DNA of 64,000 nt from Paraburkholderia sp. BL9I2N2 (GTDB lineage: Bacteria > Pseudomonadota > Gammaproteobacteria > Burkholderiales > Burkholderiaceae): contig NZ_SMGP01000006.1 of assembly GCF_004339745.1 (NCBI RefSeq), forward strand, positions 248,001-312,000. Direction: 5' to 3'. Positions within the stretch are counted from its first letter, which is position 1, and each line of letters opens with the position of its first letter. Positions 19,741 to 27,873 of this stretch are shown here, piece after piece. The position numbers were made by a program, and so were the translations under genes. The notes beneath the pieces were generated by a model, which was not told where the DNA came from, searched no databases, and was given only the letters and a program-made list of their open reading frames with translations.

Positions 19741-20378
19741 GGCAGCTCCAGCCGGGTGTGCGGCCCCAGCGGCTCGAGTCCAAGCGCTGGACACCGCATC
19801 TCACCGCGCAACACGAGTCTGAAAGCCGCCGAGCGCACGAGCATCGGGTCGACGGGCGCTAGCCGCCGCTCGAGTTCGGCCAGAGTCAGGCCGTGATGTA
19901 ACCGGGCCAGCACGCCACGCATCAATGCCCCGACAGGAATTGAATGAGTGCCCGCGAGGTGCTGCAGCATCGTCATCCTGTTATCGCGCAACACCGGCGG
20001 GTCGTCCAGATGCTGTGGATGAATGAGGTCGAGCTGCATCGAAGACGCCCTGCTCCATTTCTCGAATGCAGGAAACAAGCTGTCGCCCCGCGCGGCTGCA
20101 GTCGACTCCGACGGACGCAGCACGACGCATAATCTCTCTTCATCAGATGTGCGGACCCAGAAATCGACGGGCCGCGCTGGGTTCGTGCCGGGAATACACA
20201 GGGGCCTCTCGCAGTATGCGAACACATGAGCATCCGATTCAACGCGGATCCACAGATCCAACGCACATCGCCCGAACAGTGTTAGCCGGCGCCCCACCTT
20301 CGGTCCGAACACGTCGTAACGATGCGCGCCGTGAGGACGCGTGCTGTTGACGGCCCGCACGAAACGTGGTTCGATCAT
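19737..20378 (-). CDS. tnsA: TnsA-like endonuclease subunit with altered catalytic residues
   Basis: The 213-residue protein sits where tnsA is expected. It has a TnsA-like core: ALDLWIRVESDAHVFAYCERPL aligns by eye with the E-x-DF-x4-LE-x-D-x2-V-x-Y-x2-QP segment, PVDFWVR matches the PDF-strand with its Asp, and LCVVLRP sits where V-E-V-K-P is normal. The aligned catalytic Glu appears to be Ala and the Lys appears to be Arg. In Tn7, TnsA nicks the 5' ends so the element is fully cut out; without it transposition is replicative. The ATG at 20378 has GGAG eight bases upstream. The family call is moderate and depends strongly on gene order. Confidence 0.7.
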   Translation of the reverse strand: MIEPRFVRAVNSTRPHGAHRYDVFGPKVGRRLTLFGRCALDLWIRVESDAHVFAYCERPLCIPGTNPARPVDFWVRTSDEERLCVVLRPSESTAAARGDSLFPAFEKWSRASSMQLDLIHPQHLDDPPVLRDNRMTMLQHLAGTHSIPVGALMRGVLARLHHGLTLAELERRLAPVDPMLVRSAAFRLVLRGEMRCPALGLEPLGPHTRLELP

Positions 20379-20529
20379 GGTCAAGGCTCCGGTTTTGCCC
20401 GATCACCATGTTTTAGTACAAAAACACCGGGTAATCCGCCCTTCCGACGGCCACGCCGTCGAATTCCCCTGCATTCGGCGCCCCATTACAAAATACGTAT
20501 CAATCACTACACTTCGTCCACGCTAGCAT

Positions 20530-20543
20530 AGTGCATATGCACT
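20530..20543. promoter_or_regulatory. 14-bp perfect palindrome upstream of tnsA
   Basis: AGTGCATATGCACT is a perfect palindrome 150 bases upstream of the tnsA start. It could be an operator for the transposition operon or part of a transposon end. No repeated copies were found nearby. Confidence 0.4.
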
Positions 20544-20776
20544 TTGCGCTTGACTCTGCCGGGGCCCGCTCGCGGATTACGACTCATCGTGAAACAGTCA
20601 GGTTAAAAACAAGCCCGATTGCCGTCAAAGCCCCACCAGTGCTGGGTTCCGTTCGGTCGGTATGTATAACACCTATGTTTCACAAAACGTTCGTTGATCC
20701 CGGCCTGCCCGTATTCGACATTTCAGACTTTCTCTTCCGTTCTCTGGCATTTCCGTCTTTCACTTCCTGACGCGAA

Positions 20777-20907
20777 GAAGCGAAAGTGAAAACGGCACTC
20801 CCGGAAACCAGCCTCCGTTCGTTGACGGGCTAATCGGAGGTGCTGCAACTTTCGCTTCAATCGACGGCGACGGGCTAATCGGAGGTGCTGCAACTTTCGC
20901 TTCAATC
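20777..20907. repeat. 39-bp direct repeats with an inverted partner, upstream of the recombinase
   Basis: Two exact copies of a 39-base sequence beginning GACGGGCTAATCGGAGGTGC lie at 20824-20862 and 20869-20907, six bases apart. The core ACTTTCGCTTC within each (20848-20858, 20893-20903) also occurs inverted as GAAGCGAAAGT at 20777-20787. They lie 180 bases upstream of the tyrosine recombinase start, so they may be its binding or crossover sites, or iterons. The rest of 20385-21085 holds no supported gene. Confidence 0.6.
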
Positions 20908-21085
20908 CACGCCGGCCGCTGGCGTCAGAACGCCAGACCGGACGCATGATGCTGCCGCGGACGCGGCCCTCGCCTGGCTGGCATGTGCGGCAGGTGGCGG
21001 CCGGTGTGAACGCAGCGGGCTGGATCGTTAGTTGCGTTACAGGCGACTTCGACGGAACGACTGACCTGATGTTCGGAGCGATCCG

Positions 21086-22306
21086 ATGAGCGGCCCCGAC
21101 GTCGACGGCGCAATCACCGGCCGGCCCGCAGCCGTTACGAGCCGGCCCGCCGGCCCGCCCAACCGGCTCGACAGTCCGATCCTGCCGCCGGGCCTCACGG
21201 ACGAGGACGTCGTCGGCCGCTGGCTCGCCGCGAAGGCGAGCGGCCGCGGCCGGCTTTCGCCGGCGACGCTTGCCCAGTACCGCACCGAAGCGGAGCGGCT
21301 GTTCTGGTATGCGGGGCGAACCGGCACACTCATCTCCGCCTGGACCCTCGACGACTTCACGGCCTTCGTCGACTTCCTGCAGGCACCCGCGCCATGGGCG
21401 ATCCGCAATCCGGGCGTGCGACGGGGCTCGCCCGACTGGCGGCCGTTTCTCGGGCCGTTGTCGGACCGCTCGGCTGGCCAGACCCAGAAAATCGTCACAT
21501 CGCTGTTCGACTGGCTGCGCGACGTCGGCTATCTGCAGCGCAACCCGGCCGCGGGTCTGCCGACGGTTGGCCGGCGCCTCCCGGAAAAGCAGGCGCGCTT
21601 CCTGTCGGCGGACGACACCGCGTTGCTGCGCGAGGCGATCGCCGCCCGCCCCGAACCCTCGCGCGAGGCACGCCTCGCGAAGGCGCGCGACCTGTTTGCG
21701 GTCGACCTGTTCGAGCGGACCGGGCTGCGGACGACGGAAGCGGTCCGGTGCAGGATGGGTCACGTGAAAATCGAGCCCGTTCCGGCGGAATTACGCCGGG
21801 AGTTTCCGGACGCTCCGCCCTTCCAGTGGCTGCTGCGCGTGGAACACGGCAAGGGCGGCAAGGCGCGCTGGGTCCCGTGTGACGAGATCGCACTGTCGCT
21901 GCAGGCGTACCGGATGGCCTACGGACTGTCGCCAGTACCTGCCCCGGACGAGACACTGCCGCTGCTGCTGTCAGTCAGGCGCACCAGATTTGGAATATGG
22001 AAAGGGCTACGCAGTCGCACCAGCGTCTGGAACCTCATTACCGGTCTGTGCGACGAGGCCCTTGCCTACGCCCGTGCGCACCGGCGCCGCATCGACGCGG
22101 AACGGTTCGAGACCGCGTCAACCCACTGGCTGCGCCATTCGTACGCAAAGGGACTGGCGGCAGCCGTCAGCAACGGGCTGGATGCGCGCGCCGCGCTCGA
22201 GAACATGGGTCATTCGGACCTGCGGACCTTCAATCAGTACGTCGACGACGAGCCACTGAAGCGCGCTCTGGCGACAGCCCTGGCCCGTGCACGCGCGGCC
22301 CGGTAG
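21086..22306 (+). CDS. tyrosine recombinase (integrase family)
   Basis: The 406-residue protein has an N-terminal SAM-like core-binding domain (residues 60-155) and a catalytic domain. The active-site residues are R215 (GLRTTE), K259 (GKGGKARW), H347-x2-R350 (HWLRHSY), H376 (MGHSD) and the nucleophile Y385 (FNQYVDD). It cleaves and rejoins DNA at specific sites. Position beside the rep-parB-parA block suggests plasmid dimer resolution or integration rather than phage origin, since no phage genes are present. The ATG has GGAG seven bases upstream. It faces rep tail to tail. Confidence 0.9.
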   Translation: MSGPDVDGAITGRPAAVTSRPAGPPNRLDSPILPPGLTDEDVVGRWLAAKASGRGRLSPATLAQYRTEAERLFWYAGRTGTLISAWTLDDFTAFVDFLQAPAPWAIRNPGVRRGSPDWRPFLGPLSDRSAGQTQKIVTSLFDWLRDVGYLQRNPAAGLPTVGRRLPEKQARFLSADDTALLREAIAARPEPSREARLAKARDLFAVDLFERTGLRTTEAVRCRMGHVKIEPVPAELRREFPDAPPFQWLLRVEHGKGGKARWVPCDEIALSLQAYRMAYGLSPVPAPDETLPLLLSVRRTRFGIWKGLRSRTSVWNLITGLCDEALAYARAHRRRIDAERFETASTHWLRHSYAKGLAAAVSNGLDARAALENMGHSDLRTFNQYVDDEPLKRALATALARARAAR

Positions 22307-22456
22307 CGCCACATCCTGTGTCTTTCGAACGGATTGCCACGGCTCCAAGGCAGCGTGCAGATGAAGACTTCGTGGCACCTGCTCCGCCGCAAACCACCGC
22401 CTGCCAGTCACCCCGACAGCAGGGGTCGATCTGATCATTTCGCGCCTGCGATCCGC

Positions 22457-23725
22457 TCAGACCACTCTCGCCCGAGCCGGGGCGAACCGGCTCAGAGCAC
22501 CACGCAAAAGCGCCAGGTGGTCGGTGACAGCCACCGTTGCGACACGGGGGACGTCGGTAGCCGTCCAGATGGGCGCGCTGATCTGACGACGCGTCTGGGC
22601 GAACGCTTCGAGGTCCGCCGCGGTGGCCACCCGGATCTGACCTGCACGCAAAGCCTTCGCAAAACGGGCTTGCCACGCCCCGGCCTCCCGGCGCGCCACG
22701 CCCTCCTCCACGCTGTAGACCGACAGCGACATTCCGTCAGCATCAACCACGAGCTTCCGCTCGCCATTCGCATCCACGAACGACTGGCCGGCGAACTGCG
22801 CCACCAGCGCCTCAGCTGTTTGCTGTTCCTCGGCCGCAGCACGAGAGGCGTCGCGTTCGGCATCGCGGCTGCGGACCTGGAACCCAAAGTCAGCGGTGCT
22901 ACGAAGCAGAGCCTGCAGGTAGCAGATTGGCCGGTCGGCTTTTTTGAGGTGCTCCCAGGTTGCCTCGACAACATCGGAAAGTCGCTTGCCCTGCTCCCGC
23001 GCTTCGCGCATCAGTTTGAAAATCAGAAATTTCTGGAAACCCAGGGGTCGCAGACGCTGAAGGTCCGCAGGCACCTGCCCCGGTTGTCTCTTTTGAAAAG
23101 CAGCGGGGGAAAGATCCTTATATATAGCTCCGTCTGCCACGTTGGCAGACCGAAGGGAAAACGCTTCAGCTGCGTGCGCAGCAGTCTGCTGCACTACAGC
23201 ATTGCCCCCTGACGACTCGAACTTGACCTGCGGCGCATCGATGACTTCTTCAACAGGTATCGGCGCGTCAATCAGTCCGAGAAGGACGGCGGCTCGTTCT
23301 GTGAGGTGAAGGTATGCGCGACCGAAAAGCCCCGCCTGTCCATAGCGACGCTGCGGTGGTCGGTCGATTAGACCGGCAGCCTCTAGGTCCTCAAGGCTGC
23401 GGTAGAAGGTCCGTTCGGATTGCATCGCGCGTTCAGTCAGGAGCTCGCGCCGGGCGAAAATGCGACCGTAAGGATTCGACGCGTCAACCGTTCGCGCAAG
23501 GGCGGCTAACAGCGATCGTGCCCGAGCAGGTACCCCATCGAGTCGCGAAGCGCGGTGGACGGCCCGAAGAATGACCCACGGTAAGTTGACCGAGTCGGAG
23601 CTAAGAGCGACTGCGCCACCGTCTTCCGCGTCACCAGAAGTGGCGGAAGCATTGGCGTCGTTGGTTTCAAAAGAGGCAGAGCGTAACCCAACCTCGCCAG
23701 CAACGAAGTGTTGCGCGATAGACAT
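22457..23725 (-). CDS. plasmid replication initiator (Rep) of the parA-parB-rep block
   Basis: The 422-residue protein has an acidic N-terminal segment, then a winged-helix region (NPYGRIFARRELLTERAMQSERTFYRSLEDLEAAGLIDRPPQRRYGQAGLFGRAY) like replication initiators, and a helical C-terminal half. In Burkholderiales plasmids a protein of this kind follows parA and parB and binds the origin, probably within or near its own gene. It is the third gene of the block but separated from parB by 270 bases that hold a candidate antisense RNA gene, so its translation is likely repressed by that RNA. Ribosome site is poor (CTGGAT), also suggesting post-transcriptional control. Confidence 0.75.
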   Translation of the reverse strand: MSIAQHFVAGEVGLRSASFETNDANASATSGDAEDGGAVALSSDSVNLPWVILRAVHRASRLDGVPARARSLLAALARTVDASNPYGRIFARRELLTERAMQSERTFYRSLEDLEAAGLIDRPPQRRYGQAGLFGRAYLHLTERAAVLLGLIDAPIPVEEVIDAPQVKFESSGGNAVVQQTAAHAAEAFSLRSANVADGAIYKDLSPAAFQKRQPGQVPADLQRLRPLGFQKFLIFKLMREAREQGKRLSDVVEATWEHLKKADRPICYLQALLRSTADFGFQVRSRDAERDASRAAAEEQQTAEALVAQFAGQSFVDANGERKLVVDADGMSLSVYSVEEGVARREAGAWQARFAKALRAGQIRVATAADLEAFAQTRRQISAPIWTATDVPRVATVAVTDHLALLRGALSRFAPARARVV

Positions 23726-23733
23726 ATCCAGCG

Positions 23734-23752
23734 TCCATTTCTGAAAAATGGA
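23734..23752. promoter_or_regulatory. inverted repeat in the rep leader
   Basis: Arms TCCATTT and AAATGGA with a five-base loop lie 9-27 bases upstream of the rep ATG. In the rep mRNA this hairpin would sit over the ribosome-binding area, so it could mask the start or form a switch with the opposing RNA. It could instead be a Rep operator. Confidence 0.5.
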
Positions 23753-23762
23753 TGGAGTACGC

Positions 23763-23790
23763 TTGACTGTCGGATTCGTTCGGCTACACT
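23763..23790 (+). promoter_or_regulatory. sigma-70-type promoter of the antisense RNA
   Basis: TTGACT at 23763-23768 and TACACT at 23785-23790 are spaced by 16 bases, close to consensus, and face away from rep. A start is expected near 23797. There is no reading frame with a ribosome site downstream before the terminator. Confidence 0.65.
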
Positions 23791-23796
23791 TCGAGG

Positions 23797-23901
23797 TGTC
23801 TAGTCCTTACCCGATTTGCCGTCGGAAAGTGCAGCCGGGCGAGCGAACAGCAAGCCCTGTATTCAAAAGCCTCCGGCGCCAACCGGAGGCTTTTGTTTTT
23901 T
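23797..23901 (+). ncRNA. candidate counter-transcribed copy-control RNA between parB and rep
   Basis: A promoter on the plus strand and a perfect intrinsic terminator bound about 105 bases with no coding capacity, in the gap between parB and rep and antisense to the rep leader. In repABC plasmids a small antisense RNA occupies the same place between repB and repC and represses replication. I infer the same role here. The RNA 3' end is the terminator hairpin, and its complement would be present in the rep leader transcript. It is also a likely incompatibility determinant. Confidence 0.65.
23865..23901 (+). terminator. intrinsic terminator of the antisense RNA
   Basis: A perfect 12-base stem (AAAAGCCTCCGG with CCGGAGGCTTTT) and a six-base loop are followed by G and six T on the plus strand. 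The minus-strand tail has only four T in the stem itself, so the hairpin mainly stops plus-strand transcripts. Confidence 0.85.
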
Positions 23902-23962
23902 ATGCCCTGTTATCCGTTCATCTTCTTGCTCCTTATCGCCCGGCTACGAGCCGGACGGGAAC

Positions 23963-23986
23963 CTTTAAAATTTAAAGTCATTGATT
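23963..23986. repeat. AT-rich palindrome and left copy of a repeat flanking parAB
   Basis: CTTTAAA-A-TTTAAAG (23963-23977) is a perfect palindrome just after the parB stop. It overlaps AAAGTCATTGATT (23974-23986), which recurs exactly at 26477-26489 upstream of parA. Both copies are followed after a similar distance by ATTTTTC and GG. The AT-rich character suits an origin element or a regulatory site. Confidence 0.5.
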
Positions 23987-23994
23987 TTAAAGAG

Positions 23995-25020
23995 TTATTT
24001 TTCCGGGATGCTGGTTTGAGCATCCTGAGCCGCTACTGCACGCTTCTCCAAGACCTCTTTCAGAGCTGACTGAACCGCTTGGGCTTCCGCTTCTGACTGG
24101 AACTCCAGCCGCACCACATTTTTTGCCTGCCGGACGTCACAGTACGTGACGCGCCCTGCCCTGATCTTGAAAGACGACGCGATAGGGGGCGCCTTTTGCT
24201 TTGAAGGATCGGCGCTCGCGAACTTCACGGCTTGGCCTTCATCCAGTTCTTTGTTCGCCAGCCGCTGTGCTGCGAGCACGACCCGATCCGCCTTCCCGGT
24301 CCTGACTAGGCGCGCCAACGCATAGCCGGAGGTTGCGCCCATCAGACTGGGCTTCTCGTTAAGAAACGCGAGGACTTCTGGCGGGAGATCGTCAAACGCC
24401 ATCAGTGCCGAAACAACCGATTCTCCGACCCCGGCCTGTTCTGCCATCTTGGCCTGTGTGATGCCTGGGAAGCGATGGCGGATGTCCTTGAAGCCAAGAT
24501 ACTTCTCGTAATCGGTCAGATCGGACTGCAGGAGGTTGGCGTAAAACGCGCCCAACGCCGCCTGGTCCTCGGTTGAGTCGCTGAGCACGCAGTCGATCTC
24601 GACCCGTTCGAGTTCTCGATAGGAATCGGTGCGCCAGTGCCCAGAGACAATCTCGAAGCCGCCTTCAACTCGCGGTCGAATCGCCACGGGAGTCATCAGT
24701 TCGTTATGGCGAAGATTCTCTCGTAGCTCTGCGTACGCTTCCGGCGACTTGTAGCGGCGACGTCCAGGAACCTCGTGGAGGTCCGACAAGGGCACCTTCA
24801 TTGACCCCTTACCGTTCCGCTTGGCCGCTTCCAACTGCTCCTGCAATTGCTGGATCCGTTCTTGATACTCTCGAGCTTCGAGGCGGAAGGCACCCAATTG
24901 CGCCGGCATCGTACTCGCGCGTAGCTGAGCCTCAGGAAGGCGTGCCGCTGCTGCAGACTCAGCTCTCTCGGCGACTCCGGCCGTACGTGCCATTAGGCGT
25001 TCCTTCAGCTTACTCGACAT
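23995..25020 (-). CDS. parB: ParB-family partition protein
   Basis: The 341-residue protein has the ParB N-terminal domain (PLSDLHEVPGRRRYKSPEAYAELRENLRHN, then PVAIRPRVEGGFEIVSGHWR), the central helix-turn-helix (ITQAKMAEQAGVGESVVSALMAFDDLP) and a C-terminal dimerisation part. It binds centromere sites and stimulates ParA to segregate the plasmid. Its start overlaps the parA end by 11 bases, so the two are coupled. Length is normal. The centromere may be the inverted repeats upstream of parA. Confidence 0.9.
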   Translation of the reverse strand: MSSKLKERLMARTAGVAERAESAAAARLPEAQLRASTMPAQLGAFRLEAREYQERIQQLQEQLEAAKRNGKGSMKVPLSDLHEVPGRRRYKSPEAYAELRENLRHNELMTPVAIRPRVEGGFEIVSGHWRTDSYRELERVEIDCVLSDSTEDQAALGAFYANLLQSDLTDYEKYLGFKDIRHRFPGITQAKMAEQAGVGESVVSALMAFDDLPPEVLAFLNEKPSLMGATSGYALARLVRTGKADRVVLAAQRLANKELDEGQAVKFASADPSKQKAPPIASSFKIRAGRVTYCDVRQAKNVVRLEFQSEAEAQAVQSALKEVLEKRAVAAQDAQTSIPEK

Positions 25021-26221
25021 GCGCTTTCTCCTTCTCCTTCACAAACTGTGAGGCCCACGCGCCCTGGACGTGGCTTTCAATCTCATCGACCATGGCGTCG
25101 AACGAATCAATGGCGTGGTTGTACGCGCTCAGTGCCGGTATGTCGTAGATGGTCTTGAACTCAGCCGCCGCGTTCTTGACCACAGGCGAGTCCTGAATCT
25201 CCGCCCGACCCAGTAACTCCGGATAGGTCTGCTGAATCCACGACCGGACCACGTCAGTCGCATCGACTCGCGGCTTCACTTTGGAAAGGAAAATGCTGAT
25301 GAAGGCGAACTCCTTCTTCACATCTCGATCGTCGGACAGCGCTTTGAACAGATCCGCGAACTGCCTGAAAAAAGACGCGCTTGACGCGTAGTCAAGTGTT
25401 TCCGGCGGTAGCGGAACGACCAGGCCGTCGCTCGACATGAAGCAGCTTGTCGCGAGGTAGGCCAGGCTTGGCGGTGTATCGATCACGATCACATCGTACT
25501 TCTCTCGAATCGGACCCATGGCACGTTCAAGCACCTGCCAGAACTGATAGTTAGGATCTTTCGATTGCCGGTTCGGGAGATAGAAGTCCGCGCCGAACAG
25601 TGCAGGACAGGCCGGAATGAAGTCGAGATTGTCCCAATAGCTCGGGATAATCGCGTAGTTCAGATCCGGCTGTTCCTCATAGACGAGTGGCATCACCGTC
25701 ATCTCTTCGGTGACTTCCGGCGTGGGAACGTAACCCATCAGGGTCGTTGACGAAGCCTGCGGGTCGAGGTCGATGAGCAGGACCTTGTGTCCGTGAAGGG
25801 TCAGACCCTGAGCAAGCGCCACAGCACTGGTGGTTTTCCCAACCCCTCCCTTGAAGTTGCCGACGGCCATTGCAATACCGAGGGCGCCTTGCGGTCGAGG
25901 CTTGTACGGGCCCGCGAGCCTGACCAACTGCTGGGCGTCCGCAAGCGTGAATTCGCGATTGCGTCCATTGCCGGTGAGGGTGCCCGTGGGATACTCTCCC
26001 TTCTTGTTGCCCCGAGTACAGAGATACTGGATCTGCGTGCGCTCGATCTTGCAAAGCTTGGCCACGCGTGATGCCGTAAGCATGGGCGCCATCTTTCTGG
26101 GCCAAGGCTCAAGGAGATCGTCCCTCAGCTGCGCGAGCGTCGCTTCCGCCCGGTCAGCAATGGCGATCAGTTGGTCAATACCAATAGCCTTGCGAGGCGG
26201 CGACAGTTCCTTAATAGCCAT
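25010..26221 (-). CDS. parA: ParA-family partition ATPase
   Basis: The 403-residue protein is a type Ia ParA: an N-terminal DNA-binding region with a MerR-like helix-turn-helix (MLTASRVAKLCKIERTQIQYLCTRG, residues 47-71), the deviant Walker A KGGVGKTT (124-131), and the Walker B-region VIVIDTPPS. It positions the plasmid through ATP-dependent DNA binding and represses its own operon. I chose the ATG at 26221, with AGG eight bases upstream, over the one at 26248. Inverted repeats directly upstream are likely its operator. It is the first gene of parA-parB. Confidence 0.92.
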   Translation of the reverse strand: MAIKELSPPRKAIGIDQLIAIADRAEATLAQLRDDLLEPWPRKMAPMLTASRVAKLCKIERTQIQYLCTRGNKKGEYPTGTLTGNGRNREFTLADAQQLVRLAGPYKPRPQGALGIAMAVGNFKGGVGKTTSAVALAQGLTLHGHKVLLIDLDPQASSTTLMGYVPTPEVTEEMTVMPLVYEEQPDLNYAIIPSYWDNLDFIPACPALFGADFYLPNRQSKDPNYQFWQVLERAMGPIREKYDVIVIDTPPSLAYLATSCFMSSDGLVVPLPPETLDYASSASFFRQFADLFKALSDDRDVKKEFAFISIFLSKVKPRVDATDVVRSWIQQTYPELLGRAEIQDSPVVKNAAAEFKTIYDIPALSAYNHAIDSFDAMVDEIESHVQGAWASQFVKEKEKAHVE

Positions 26222-26248
26222 GAGATACCTGCAAAGTGATGTTGTCAT

Positions 26249-26332
26249 CGAAAATCGCGAAAATCACCAAAGTTCGATGACGCGCGATTTCGGCGAATAA
26301 TAGCCGGTAAACTCGTAAACTTGAAGGTTTAC
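26249..26332. promoter_or_regulatory. inverted repeats upstream of parA (operator or centromere candidate)
   Basis: Two inverted pairs are visible: CGAAAATCGCG (26249-26259) with CGCGATTTCGG (26283-26293), and GTAAAC (26315-26320) with GTTTAC (26327-26332). A further GTAAAC lies at 26307-26312. Type Ia ParA proteins bind inverted repeats in their promoter, and ParB centromeres are short palindromes, so either role fits. Confidence 0.5.
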
Positions 26333-27554
26333 TTGAGGTGCTCGTTGCAGAACGTTGCGCAGAGGGGATCGAAGCTCTGGCGGGAAGTGAGGTTTTATCG
26401 AGAAATTCGGCCGTTGTTAGTGGGTTGTAATATTATCGGTGAGCAAATTTGGGGTGCCTAGAAAGATTCAAACTTCAAAGTCATTGATTGTTAGGGATAT
26501 TTTTCGGAAAGAACGGATTAACACTCACCCCTCTGGGCTGATCCCTTCGCCGCCACCAAATCGGCCTTGCGTGCTGTGTCCTTTACCTCGCACGCGTCGG
26601 TGAGCTTGCGTAGACGTCCATCGTGTCGATCTCAAGCACACCGCACAGGAACGCAAGCTAGTGCGCGATCTGCCGTATGGCTGCGTCTTCTTTTCCCGCA
26701 CGTTTTCCCGATGCACGCGTTGGCGGCACGAACCAGCGTCCGGGCCACACCGCCGGTGTTGCTCGCTCCGCCTAAATAACAGAGGATCTTCAAACCGGTT
26801 CACTGCGAGTTGCTCTATGTGGAGTGACATCGACTCCTCCTTGGGAACGTGACAACACGAAACCGGGGTTCACGCCCTCAAGGAACCAAACAAAAAGTGA
26901 TAGGCCGTCCCGCGGACGAACCTTGCGCGCTCGACGAATTTATTCGACACGGGAAACGCCACTACGAAAGAGGACAGGAGCATGCCGACTTCGAGCTTGA
27001 CGAAAATCAAGTGCAGTGCTGTTTTGCGAAGTAAAGAGCCATTCAGAAATGCGGTGCCGAGATGATGTGCGAAATCCACAAGCGATCCAACCGCACTGTT
27101 CTCAGACAAGAAAGTGGAAAAACATGTCGACCGGGCGAAGGGAAGTATCGGTCCGTCTTTTTCATCGAATACAGCTGCACCAAGGTAGCCACTGCGGCGA
27201 TTGCTGTCCCTGTTAGAGTGTGCGGCCCGATTTTTCATCGGCGGGGTACTTGCATTCGGCAAGCCAATGTGACGCAGCCTCGCCAATACCGAATGTCCAG
27301 TGCGTGCAGTGATAGCTCGTTTCCGCGGAGTGGCTTTCGAAGGCACGCGGCAGCAGGGCAGAGAGGATCGTCAGGTGGCACTGCTTCTTCAGCCCACTCA
27401 CGCGATGCCCCGGACCTCGCCGAGGCGGCAGGCGAACGGCTTGCCCAGATGAAGAACTTGCTGCGTGACAGTGGCCGGCGTTGGTGCATACAGACGCGGT
27501 GAGGGTGTGCGGGTCCTGGTCGCCGTGCGGAAGCCTTGCAGGTGTCGAAGGCAG
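26333..27554. other. 1.2 kb without a supported gene
   Basis: Frames of 60-158 codons exist on both strands, but none has a credible ribosome site together with a recognisable domain. The right copy of AAAGTCATTGATT is at 26477-26489. A basic 61-codon frame from a GTG at 26849 looks the most gene-like, but I cannot support it. Confidence 0.4.
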
Positions 27555-27577
27555 AGTGTAGGATTAAATCCTACACT
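27555..27577. promoter_or_regulatory. palindromic operator upstream of parD
   Basis: Arms AGTGTAGGATT and AATCCTACACT are exact reverse complements with a single A between them. The palindrome ends 17 bases before the parD start. ParD proteins autorepress by binding such palindromes, so it is a strong operator candidate. Confidence 0.75.
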
Positions 27578-27594
27578 CAGAAGGGAGACTTTCC

Positions 27595-27873
27595 GTGCGC
27601 TCGACCCAACAATTCAGTATCACGCTGCCCAACGAAATGGCCGAGGCAGTCAGGTCCAAGGTGGCGGCTGGCGAATACGCGACGGAAAGCGAAGTGATCC
27701 GCGATGGACTCCGGGCGCTCCTCGCGCGTGACCGTGCAGTGGAAAGTTGGCTGCGCGAGCAGGTCGCGCCCGCCTACGATGCGCTGAAGGCTGACCCGTC
27801 TCGCGCCGTCGGGGTCGACCAGCTACGCGCGTCGCTTGCCGCTGAACACCGCAAGGCCAACGAAAAAGCGTAA
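27595..27873 (+). CDS. parD: ParD-type antitoxin
   Basis: The 92-residue protein has the ParD ribbon-helix-helix (FSITLPNEMAEAVRSKVAAGEYATESEVIRDGLRALLARD) and a C-terminal helical tail that would wrap the toxin. The GTG start follows GGGAG. Its stop overlaps the parE start by one base, the usual translational coupling. It neutralises ParE and represses the operon by way of the upstream palindrome. The module probably stabilises the plasmid. Confidence 0.9.
   Translation: MRSTQQFSITLPNEMAEAVRSKVAAGEYATESEVIRDGLRALLARDRAVESWLREQVAPAYDALKADPSRAVGVDQLRASLAAEHRKANEKA

Larger units (their letters stand above)
15259..20378 (-). mobile_element. Tn7-like transposition operon (tnsA-tnsB-tnsC-tniQ)
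   Basis: Four overlapping minus-strand genes have the order and type of a Tn7-like transposon core: TnsA-like nuclease, TnsB/TniA DDE transposase, TnsC/TniB AAA ATPase and TniQ target-site protein. Junctions are GTGA (tnsA/tnsB), three bases (tnsB/tnsC) and ATGA (tnsC/tniQ), so it is one operon. No Cas genes or CRISPR array are near, so it is not a CRISPR-guided type. The ends could not be placed. tnsB and tnsC are both interrupted, so the element may be inactive. Confidence 0.85.

Noticed and set aside
14780..20820. Left and right ends of the Tn7-like element
   Set aside because: No repeated TGT-starting ends or arrays of TnsB-type sites were seen in 14780-15258 or 20385-20820.
22334..23212. 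Long plus-strand frame antisense to rep
   Set aside because: It is a shadow of the rep coding strand with no start signal of its own.
26870..27346. A 158-codon minus-strand frame between parA and parD
   Set aside because: No ribosome site, atypical composition, and no match to a known domain pattern.
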